Shown piece by piece: positions 6,629-12,239 of a DNA stretch of 12,239 nucleotides. The stretch lies in the NCBI GenBank assembly GCA_041167675.1, contig JBEEIB010000079.1, forward strand, positions 1 through 12,239, written 5' to 3'. The translations under genes were made by a program, and so were the position numbers. Source of the stretch: DASTDH01 sp041167675 (GTDB lineage: Bacteria; Verrucomicrobiota; Verrucomicrobiia; Chthoniobacterales; JAFAMB01). Under the pieces are notes generated by a model. It made no database searches and was not told where the DNA came from. It saw nothing but the letters and a program-made list of their open reading frames with translations. Numbering within the stretch: position 1 is the stretch's first letter; each line of letters begins with the position of its first letter.

Positions 6629-6661
6629 ATTATGGAGCGGATCGTGACGATTTTGTAACAC
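6629..6661 (-). promoter_or_regulatory. Pho box with -10 element upstream of the phosphodiesterase
   Basis: Read on the minus strand, 6661-6644 is GTGTTACAAAATCGTCAC. It matches the E. coli PhoB consensus CTGTCATAAAACTGTCAC at 13 of 18 positions, with half-sites GTTAC and GTCAC exactly 11 bp apart. CATAAT (6634-6629), one mismatch from TATAAT, follows after 9 bp. That is the layout of PhoB-activated promoters, where the box replaces the -35. Transcription would start near 6622, about 60 nt before ATG 6562. Confidence 0.62.
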
Positions 6662-6711
6662 TAATCCGATGCGTCGGTGATAGCCGCAGATATAAGCTTC
6701 GAATAGGCGAA

Positions 6712-6736
6712 GGCGGCACGCTTGCAGCGTGCCGCC
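6712..6736. terminator. Perfect GC-rich hairpin after phosphoesterase 2
   Basis: GGCGGCACGC (6712-6721) and GCGTGCCGCC (6727-6736) form a perfect 10-bp stem with a TTGCA loop, 26 nt beyond the phosphoesterase 2 stop. There is no long T run on either side, so it may be a REP-like palindrome protecting the mRNA 3' end, with termination only partial. Confidence 0.55.
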
Positions 6737-6762
6737 CCGAGAAAGCACCAAAAAGCTAGCCC

Positions 6763-8241
6763 TTAGAATCCGTATGGCTCGCCGGTGTTTGCATCCAGAA
6801 AAAGACGACGATCGGGCTCATCCCGATGATCGAAATCAAACGTATTGAGCAGTGAGCCCGCCAACGCATCGAAAGAGCCGTTTCCAATTCTTCCCAATTT
6901 CCAATTGTCTTCGATGAATCGTAAGATCGAGGACTGATCGGTGATAGTATGATCAACAAAGTTCTGCTTGGCAAAAGGCGAAATCACCAAGAGCGGAAGG
7001 CGCGGGCCATATCCGGCTCGACCTTGGAACCCGCCCAGCGGTGAGTTCGTACCGGTGCTGCCTGACCCGGTGAAGACTTCGTAGATCGTTTGAGATTGGT
7101 TGAGGATCGGCGACATCACATGATCGTACCAGCCGTCGGAGTCGTCATAAGCAATGATGATAGCTATATGGTTCCACTCCGGTGATTTCATCAGCTCATT
7201 AATCGTAGCGACCAAAAACTCCTGTTCCAGTAGCGGATCAGAATAACCCGCGTGACCATCTTGATAGGCTGGCGCCTTCAAGAAGGAAACAGCGGGCAAT
7301 TTGTGAGCATGCAGTGCCGCCCAAAAGCGGGTGATGTCGTATTGGTGATTGGCTTGATCCGTTTTGCCGATCGCTGCCCCGGAGCTGGGAGGAAGGTGGC
7401 TTGGATTCGCAGTTTGCGGATAATACTGGAAGGGCTGGTGATGTGGAATGTAATCGGTTTTAGGGCTGCCGTTACTTCCAATATGGGATGCGCTGGGATT
7501 GTCAAAACCTCCTTCGAACCAGCCCCAAGTGATGCCCTTCGCGTTCAGCAAATCCCCTAGGTTCTTCCCGGACATCTGGATGGTGGTACCCGCTGACGCA
7601 ATGTCACCGGTCGGATCCGCGTCGCCAATTACCGTCCCCTGAACTGTCGTGTCTGCCAAGTCGGTAGGAGTCACGCCATGGGTATTGCCAGAAACCAGGT
7701 TCAAGCAACCAGGAGTGGATGGACCAAACGTCGTATCATACGAGTTATCGTTCAGCGCGAAATGCTGGGCATAATTCCATAACGCGGTCACCGTGTTACC
7801 GTCGAAGTAATCCATGACTCTGCTAGGACCGCCTCCCTCGGGCGTGCCGGTGAATTGGACGAATTTATCCATGAGACCATGATCAAAAGCCTGTTGCTCA
7901 GCCTGATAATCATGATCCTGGTCAGCGGTATTTACGTGGGAGCGATCGATTCGCTGCGGTTGGAGTGAATTAGGATTGTTTGTTAGCAAAGCCTCGTCCA
8001 GGCCATTGACGCTGGGAGTGCCTTTTTTGGCGTAGAAAGCCGGTTGGCCCGGCGGGTTCAGAGCGAACGGATAGGTCGCAAAATAATGATCAAAGGAAAC
8101 GTTTTCCTGAAAGATCACCACCACGTGACTGATCGGATAAGCGGTATCGTTATTGTCGTTATCCCCCCAAGCGATGCCGGGTTGGATAGTTGTAGCGGCC
8201 GCCAAGAGGCCGGCCGCACAGATTCTAAAAGTTGAACGCAT
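6763..8241 (-). CDS. Secreted phosphoesterase 2 (phospholipase C / acid phosphatase family)
   Basis: From ATG 8241 the protein has 492 residues and is a distant relative of phosphoesterase 1 (same PF04185 family). The signal peptide MRSTFRICAAGLLAAATTIQ ends near AWG (26). HVVVIFQENVSFDHYF (39-54) carries the metal-binding Glu46-Asn47. FGPSTPGCLNLVSG (172-185) is the nucleophile region, Ser175 or Thr176. PHHQPFQYY (266-274), YDDSDGWYDHV (365-375) and RLPLLVISPFAK (414-425) follow in family order. The frame stays open to a GTG at 8403, but that would bury the signal peptide behind 54 polar residues, whereas ATG 8241 has AAGAGA seven bases before it. The phosphodiesterase lies downstream on the same strand, but the 200-bp gap with a hairpin and its own promoter argues against one operon. 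A Pho-box-like site lies upstream at 8447-8464. Family sure; substrate unknown. Confidence 0.92.
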   Translation of the reverse strand: MRSTFRICAAGLLAAATTIQPGIAWGDNDNNDTAYPISHVVVIFQENVSFDHYFATYPFALNPPGQPAFYAKKGTPSVNGLDEALLTNNPNSLQPQRIDRSHVNTADQDHDYQAEQQAFDHGLMDKFVQFTGTPEGGGPSRVMDYFDGNTVTALWNYAQHFALNDNSYDTTFGPSTPGCLNLVSGNTHGVTPTDLADTTVQGTVIGDADPTGDIASAGTTIQMSGKNLGDLLNAKGITWGWFEGGFDNPSASHIGSNGSPKTDYIPHHQPFQYYPQTANPSHLPPSSGAAIGKTDQANHQYDITRFWAALHAHKLPAVSFLKAPAYQDGHAGYSDPLLEQEFLVATINELMKSPEWNHIAIIIAYDDSDGWYDHVMSPILNQSQTIYEVFTGSGSTGTNSPLGGFQGRAGYGPRLPLLVISPFAKQNFVDHTITDQSSILRFIEDNWKLGRIGNGSFDALAGSLLNTFDFDHRDEPDRRLFLDANTGEPYGF

Positions 8242-8446
8242 ATGTCTCTTAATTTCTAACGCATTTGCTGACGGGAACTGATCGACAGATTGACCGGCCA
8301 ATTCCCAGAACCGACGACACCGTCTCGGCAACGCAATGAGACTGGTTGTCGTTAACCCATGGGAAGCAGAGGACTTCTGATGCGACCGAGTTTGATCAAG
8401 CACGTCCTGTTTAACGCTTGTAACGCTCTAAAGTGCAGCAACGAAG

Positions 8447-8464
8447 TTGTTACATTTTCGTCAC
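8447..8464 (+). promoter_or_regulatory. Pho-box-like site upstream of phosphoesterase 2
   Basis: TTGTTACATTTTCGTCAC has GTTAC and GTCAC 11 bp apart. Extended to 8448-8466 it equals the phosphodiesterase site (minus strand, 6660-6642) at 16 of 19 bases; only three central A bases are exchanged for T. Its orientation is opposite to phosphoesterase 2, it lies about 205 bp before that gene's ATG, and no -10 sits at the standard place. The rest of the 339-bp gap 8242-8580 shows only TAACGC repeated at 8412 and 8421 and no convincing gene. Confidence 0.45.
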
Positions 8465-8580
8465 GAGATCAGCGTCGAAAGTCGCAGGGCAAAAAACATG
8501 AAAACAACTAGATCTAATAGGGAGTTTTTCCGGTGAATCACGGTCTCCAATTATTTTTCCTCAGCCCTTCGAGCGTTTGG

Positions 8581-8784
8581 CTAATGCTGACGATGAAGAT
8601 AGCGCTGAGCGACGATCGAGGGTTGCTCGAGCAAGCGGCCGGCCGCGATGTCGAAGGCGAGCCGGATAAACTGGGCGTGCGTCCAGGCCAGGGGAGTGGC
8701 CGAGAAGGTGCCGGTGCCTGACGCAAAGCCGGGCTGGCCAGCCGGCGGCTGGTTATCCCAGACCTGCTCGGGCAGCAAATCACC
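8581..8784 (-). pseudogene. GH15 glucoamylase, C-terminal remnant
   Basis: The minus strand reads LLPEQVWDN near 8778, then GTGTFSATPLAWTHAQFIRL, then LLEQP, and stops at TAG 8581-8583. LPEQVWD followed by PLAWxHAxFIRLA is the C-terminal signature of bacterial family 15 glycoside hydrolases (glucoamylase or glucodextranase). About 65 of the usual 600 to 800 residues remain. The frame upstream reaches a stop near 8815 and resembles nothing in GH15, so homology ends at about 8780, just where a DUF899 fragment begins on the other strand. GH15 enzymes are often encoded next to otsA in soil bacteria, which makes this a likely leftover of the trehalose locus to the right. The region is visibly richer in G+C than its flanks. 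It has no start and no catalytic part, so it cannot be functional. Confidence 0.75.
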
Positions 8785-9018
8785 GCGTACTCTACCTACG
8801 GGCGCGGCCTCGAGCTACTCATGGGCACCTACAGAATCCTTGACCTGGTGCCCAAGGGCCGCGACGAAGACCACCTGGGCTTCTCGATGGAATGGGTCCG
8901 GTACCATGATCGTTATGGCACCAACGAGTTTGCCGACGCGGACAAACCCTATTGGCCCGAGACGGCGTCGCCGTCGTCCGCGACCGGCGGCTGTGGATCG
9001 GCGGAGGCGCACGCGTGA
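8767..9018 (+). pseudogene. DUF899 (thioredoxin-like) protein, C-terminal remnant
   Basis: The plus strand reads QQITAYSTYGRGLELLMG (from 8773), then TYRILDLVPKGRDEDHL and MEWVRYHDRY, ending in an Ala/Ser-rich tail at TGA 9016-9018. This follows the C-terminal half of DUF899 proteins, predicted thioredoxin-fold dithiol oxidoreductases: the Y.RG.E.L.G.Y..LDL.P.GRDE block and the terminal W.R.HD.Y. The thioredoxin-like N-terminal part is absent. Upstream the frame runs into DNA that, read on the other strand, encodes the GH15 remnant, so the gene was cut at about 8765-8785. ATG 8821 is an in-frame methionine within the conserved block, not a plausible native start. Stop and next start are adjacent (TGAATG), suggesting that this and the small membrane protein once formed an operon. 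Confidence 0.7.
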
Positions 9019-9315
9019 ATGCGCCACTGCTGCCAGATCAAGACGCGAGCCGGCGACAACGCTCGTCGGCCTGCGTCGCGGTTGCGCCGTGGCGGGGAGA
9101 TCGCTGGCTGGATCGTTCCGACCGCTACGCTGGCACTGCTTCCCAAGTGTCCCGCATGTGTGGCGGCGTATGTGGCCCTCGCGACCGGCATCGGGATCTC
9201 TTTGCCGACCGCCACGTACCTGCGGGCGATGCTTGTGGTATTGTGCGTGGCGTCATTGGTTTCCATTACTGCAGGACGACTGCGGAGTTTAATTGCGCGG
9301 GGAGTCAGCCAGTAG
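9019..9315 (+). CDS. Small CPxC membrane protein
   Basis: The product has 98 residues. A basic N-terminus (about 1-26) is followed by a hydrophobic segment WIVPTATLALLPKCPACVAA (31-50) carrying a CPAC pair, a Gly-rich turn, and a second hydrophobic helix at about 67-85. The LLPKCPACVAAY pattern recalls a group of small bacterial membrane proteins of unknown role; the CPxC pair could bind a metal or act in redox. ATG 9019 directly follows the TGA of the DUF899 remnant, so translation may have depended on termination of the upstream gene. With that gene broken, expression is doubtful. I cannot assign a function. The surrounding DNA is G+C rich like the remnant before it, suggesting shared ancestry of both. 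Confidence 0.55.
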   Translation: MRHCCQIKTRAGDNARRPASRLRRGGEIAGWIVPTATLALLPKCPACVAAYVALATGIGISLPTATYLRAMLVVLCVASLVSITAGRLRSLIARGVSQ

Positions 9316-9358
9316 TGATCACTCGTGTCAGCATGACAACACTGACGAAAGATGATTA

Positions 9359-9487
9359 ATGACGAAGCTCAAGCTCAACATCACGAAAGCAAGGGGGATA
9401 GGTGTTCAAGCAATTCTGGATCGTCGCGACGAAGTGCTGGCCAGACTGCGAGCCCGAGTCGGGGAAACAACCCTCGACAAAGTATAA
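9359..9487 (+). CDS. Short ORF (42 aa), possibly a truncated gene start
   Basis: ATG 9359 to TAA 9485-9487 encodes a charged, helix-prone peptide beginning MTKLKLNITKARGIG and continuing DRRDEVLARLRARVGETTLD. The composition looks like real coding sequence (heptad-like Leu, Arg and Glu pattern, no odd codons). A stop at 9353-9355 makes this the only start, and the ribosome site (GAAAG) is poor. It ends within a few bases of where LigD similarity starts on the opposite strand, so it may be the 5' end of a larger gene cut by that junction. I recognise no family. It could be a small intact gene, a truncated start, or chance. Confidence 0.35.
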   Translation: MTKLKLNITKARGIGVQAILDRRDEVLARLRARVGETTLDKV

Positions 9488-10091
9488 GCTACTTCGCACA
9501 CCAGCCTTGGCTGAACCCACTGAATTTTCTCTGGGATTTTTGGCGGATTTTCGACCGGCGATTTATCAATAAAAAACGGTTTTAGTCGATCGATCGCCTC
9601 CTTCAATCCCTTTTCGCTAAACCCGGTACCGGAGTGACCAAAGTAGCGCAGCCGCCCGTTTCGGTATGCGCCCAATAGCAACCGCTCCAAAATGTTTGCG
9701 GCTATTGTTTCCTTCAGTGAAACCGCACACAACGAATTCCTGCTGGGGCCGCGCCTTAATCTTCAACAAATCCGGTGATCGCTTTCCCGGCCGGTAAGTG
9801 CTGGTTTTGCGGTTTGGCAATTATGCCTTCAAGTCCTTTCTCTTTGGCTAGGTTTTTGCTCGAATTTGAGGGGCACCATGTTTTCAAGACGATGGAAGCT
9901 GAGCAGGCCCAGAGATCGTTCAACATTCTCCGGCGGACCTTATCCTGCCTGGGATTGGACGGCCTAACTTGAGCAGAAAACTCAAGCCTGATCAAAAGGC
10001 ACGTAATCTTGGCGACGGTCGTCGCATTACCAGAAACCGCATCGAAAGATGAGCTACCGATCCAAGCGCCAGCTCCTTTTTTATCGGGCAA
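9484..10091 (-). pseudogene. ligD: ATP-dependent DNA ligase D (LigD) ligase-domain remnant, frameshifted
   Basis: Three minus-strand frames together give the end of a LigD ligase domain, the nick-sealing part of the Ku/LigD end-joining system. Frame one ends AKEKGLEGIIAK (about 9810). Frame two continues NRKTSTYRPGKRSPDLLKIK and QQEFVVCGFTEGNNSRKHFG (to about 9675). Frame three continues LLLGAYRNGRLRYFGHSGTG and then IQWVQPRLVCEVAY (to about 9484). Each switch is explained by one extra base, a C in AAACCGC and a G in GAGCGGTTG. Sequence upstream of about 9850 is degraded, with only hints such as SSFDAV and RQDKVRRRML. The adenylation-site lysine, the polymerase and nuclease domains and the last 25 residues are missing. 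Single-base sequencing errors could explain the two shifts but not the missing parts. Confidence 0.8.
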
Positions 10092-10192
10092 TTTCGTCGA
10101 TCTTCATTTGCTATCAGCCGCCGCGGGCGCACGTTTGCGTTGCAGCTAAGAATTTACCGATAGAAAGAACATTTCGCACCCCCGGAACCCCG

Positions 10193-12239
10193 ATGCCTAA
10201 CACTCTCATCAACGTCTCCAATCGTTTGCCGGTTACCGTGGAAGAGGATCGAGTTACCAAGTCTTCCGGTGGACTCGTGGCTGCGCTGGAAGGACTTCCC
10301 GAGGGACAATACAAGACTAAGTGGATCGGTTGGCCGGGTGCTGCGTTTCCCGAAGAAAGCCGGCGACAGGAAATCGCGCGGAAGTTGGCCGAAGAACATG
10401 GTTGCGTCGCGGTGTTTCTCAGCCAAGAAGAAGCTACCGCATTCTACGAGGGTTTTTCCAATTCCAGCATCTGGCCATTGCTGCATTACCTGCCCAATTA
10501 TCTGCGTTACGAACCTGCCTGGTGGCAACATTACCAGAACGTAAACCGGACCTTCGCTGAAAAGGTGCTCGAGACCGTGCACGAGGGCGATTTGGTCTGG
10601 GTGCATGATTACCAACTCATGCTTCTCCCCACGATGCTGAGAGCCGCGGCTCCCAACCTCAAAATTGGATTTTTCTTGCACACGCCCTTTCCCGCCTACG
10701 AGATATTCCGCTGTCATCCGCGCCGACGCGAACTGGTTGCGGGACTGCTGGGAGCGAACAGGATTGGGTTTCATGCCTTCGGATATTTGCGGCATTTCTG
10801 CAGCACCGTCCGACGGCTCCTAGACATCGAACCGGAGCTCACGCACATCCCGAGCGGAGGACACAATACTGCCTTAGGCGTTTATCCGATCGGCATTAAC
10901 GCGCCTAAGTTTGAGCAAACGCTCGATTCGAAAGAGTTTCATCAGCGTCGGGAGGAGTTCCGCCTGGCACATGAAGGCAAACGGCTTGTCGTTTCAGTCG
11001 AGCGAATGGATTACACCAAAGGCATTCTGCACCGCCTTGAGGCCATCGACAATTTCCTGGCCGGATCGGACAAGACCGATGCGATCCGTTTCGTCTTCGT
11101 GAGTGTACCTTCGCGCGAAGGGATCGAAGAATACCAGCATTTGGTAGAGGAAGTCGAATCGCGGGTCGGCCAGCTAAACGGCAAATACGCCACGTTGCTT
11201 AACAGTCCGATCCATTTCATCCACGGCTCGATCCCTTTTGTCGACCTGTGTGCATTGTATGCCTTGGCTGATATCGCGCTGGTGACGCCGCTGATTGATG
11301 GCATGAACCTGGTGGCCAAAGAGTTCATTGCCTGCCAGCGAGAAAACGCCGGACTACTGATTTTGAGCGAGTTTGCTGGAGCAGCCGAGGAACTCTTCAA
11401 CGCCCTCCTCGTCAATCCTTATGACTCCGCGGCTGTGGCCGAGACCCTGACTGACGCCCTGGCTCTGCCCACGGAGGAAAAACGAAACCGTATTCTGCCG
11501 ATGCGGGTCCGCGTCATGCGCTACGATGCCCGACACTGGGCGCGTTCTTTCATTGACGACCTGATGTCAGGCCCAATCAGCGATGCTCGCACGGTGGAGG
11601 CCGACATCAGAGAGGCGCGCGAGCAAGTCGGACAGGCTGTCTCGGCCGGTAAACGGATCGCTCTCTTCCTGGACTATGACGGCACGCTGCGCGAAATCGA
11701 ACTTGACCCCCGGGCGGCGACGCCGAATACCGGCATTGAAACTTTGCTGCAACGGCTCGGCCAGCAGCAGAACGTGGATGTTACCGTCATCAGCGGCCGT
11801 TCTCAGGAGGACATGGAAGCATTTCTGGGCGGCCATCCTTTCCGGCTCATCGCCGAGCACGGCGCCAGCTTGCGGGGACCAGGAAAGAAGGAGTGGGAAC
11901 GATTGGACCGCAACGTTAATTACGCCTGGAAAGAAGAGCTTCTGGCGATCCTGCGACTTTACGAACAGGCAACTCCGGGTAGCACGATCGAGGAGAAACA
12001 TTCTTCGATCGTTTGGCACTACCGGAAAGCCGACGAAGACTTCGGTGCTTGGAAAGCGAGCCGGCTAACGGAAGAATTATCCGCGTTGACCGCCAACTAC
12101 CCGATTAAAGTCCGTCACGGCAAGAAGATGGTGGAAGTGACTGCAGAGGAAAACAATAAAGGGGCCGCCGTTTCGCGGGTGCTCGAGCAAAACGATAATT
12201 ACGAAGTAGCCCTCTGTGCCGGCGATGACCTCACCGACG
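10193..12239 (+). CDS. Bifunctional trehalose-6-phosphate synthase/phosphatase (OtsA-OtsB fusion), cut by window edge
   Basis: The frame is open from ATG 10193 to the edge (682 codons, no stop). Residues 1-460 form a GT20 OtsA domain joining UDP-glucose and glucose-6-phosphate. Visible are SNRLPV (Arg11), SSGGLVAAL (24-32), WVHDYQL (136-142, Asp139), FFLHTPFP (160-167, His163), VERMDYTKG (269-277, Arg271 and Lys276) and DGMNLVAKEF (369-378). After a short linker comes an OtsB HAD phosphatase domain that frees trehalose: LDYDGTL (493-499) with nucleophile Asp494 and acid/base Asp496, VISGR (532-536), AEHGA (554-558), HGKKMVEV (642-649) and GDDLTD at the very end. All motifs up to the edge are intact, so about 50 residues are probably missing. 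It acts in the cytoplasm and makes an osmo- and desiccation protectant. The ribosome site is weak. Upstream 10092-10192 shows no convincing promoter. Confidence 0.95.
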   Translation, partial: MPNTLINVSNRLPVTVEEDRVTKSSGGLVAALEGLPEGQYKTKWIGWPGAAFPEESRRQEIARKLAEEHGCVAVFLSQEEATAFYEGFSNSSIWPLLHYLPNYLRYEPAWWQHYQNVNRTFAEKVLETVHEGDLVWVHDYQLMLLPTMLRAAAPNLKIGFFLHTPFPAYEIFRCHPRRRELVAGLLGANRIGFHAFGYLRHFCSTVRRLLDIEPELTHIPSGGHNTALGVYPIGINAPKFEQTLDSKEFHQRREEFRLAHEGKRLVVSVERMDYTKGILHRLEAIDNFLAGSDKTDAIRFVFVSVPSREGIEEYQHLVEEVESRVGQLNGKYATLLNSPIHFIHGSIPFVDLCALYALADIALVTPLIDGMNLVAKEFIACQRENAGLLILSEFAGAAEELFNALLVNPYDSAAVAETLTDALALPTEEKRNRILPMRVRVMRYDARHWARSFIDDLMSGPISDARTVEADIREAREQVGQAVSAGKRIALFLDYDGTLREIELDPRAATPNTGIETLLQRLGQQQNVDVTVISGRSQEDMEAFLGGHPFRLIAEHGASLRGPGKKEWERLDRNVNYAWKEELLAILRLYEQATPGSTIEEKHSSIVWHYRKADEDFGAWKASRLTEELSALTANYPIKVRHGKKMVEVTAEENNKGAAVSRVLEQNDNYEVALCAGDDLTD

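Noticed and set aside
8242..8403. N-terminal extension of phosphoesterase 2 to GTG 8403
   Set aside because: It would put 54 polar residues in front of a complete signal peptide, and the GTG has no properly spaced ribosome site, unlike ATG 8241.
8498..8536. Twelve-codon frame MKTTRSNREFFR whose start resembles that of the 44-codon ORF (MKTSRIPRE)
   Set aside because: The similarity covers only a handful of residues, the upstream DNA is unrelated and no ribosome site is present; chance is the better explanation.
8648..9359. Long plus-strand frames of 214 and 135 codons across the G+C-rich zone
   Set aside because: They are Arg/Pro-rich shadows of the DUF899 remnant and the CPxC protein frames, which carry the recognisable sequence.
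10154..10795. 213-codon minus-strand frame inside otsA
   Set aside because: It is antisense to the conserved synthase motifs and has no recognisable domain.

Overview
The window looks like chromosomal DNA of a free-living, probably soil-dwelling Gram-negative bacterium. G+C is moderate (a little over 50% by eye), and several products carry export signals. The gene mix (paired AcpA/phospholipase-C-type phosphoesterases, an OtsA-OtsB fusion, remnants of GH15 glucoamylase and LigD) would suit Verrucomicrobia of the Chthoniobacterales kind or a similar soil lineage. That placement is an inference from gene content; no marker gene is present.

Layout. 1-593: 3' end of a multicopper oxidase (+). 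694-981: C-terminal remnant of a YebC/PmpR regulator (+), then a two-way terminator. 1122-2717: secreted phosphoesterase 1 (-). 2859-4013: exported protein with an LprI/DUF1311-like domain (+), divergent from phosphoesterase 1. 4012-4558: two copies of a decamer-built palindromic repeat, with a 44-codon ORF (4298-4432) between them that has a strong ribosome binding site. 4529-6562: secreted type I phosphodiesterase (-), whose last codons lie inside the repeat. 6763-8241: secreted phosphoesterase 2 (-). 8581-10091: a debris zone with C-terminal pieces of a GH15 glucoamylase (-) and a DUF899 protein (+) meeting at a breakpoint, a small CPxC membrane protein, a 42-codon ORF, and a frameshifted LigD ligase-domain remnant (-). 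10193 to the right edge: OtsA-OtsB trehalose synthase/phosphatase (+), cut by the window end.

How the genes may work together. Three exported phosphate-releasing enzymes lie within about 7 kb. Upstream of the phosphodiesterase is a sequence that matches the E. coli PhoB box at 13 of 18 positions and sits 9 bp before a CATAAT -10 box. A 19-bp near copy (16/19) lies upstream of phosphoesterase 2. The simplest reading is a phosphate-scavenging cluster under PhoB-type control. The right side looks like an eroded stress/trehalose island in which otsAB is the intact survivor.

The least explained element is the repeat family at 4012-4558. It is built from 10-bp units beginning AACG, starts flush at the stop codon of two ORFs, supplies the last codons of a third gene, and encloses a small ORF.
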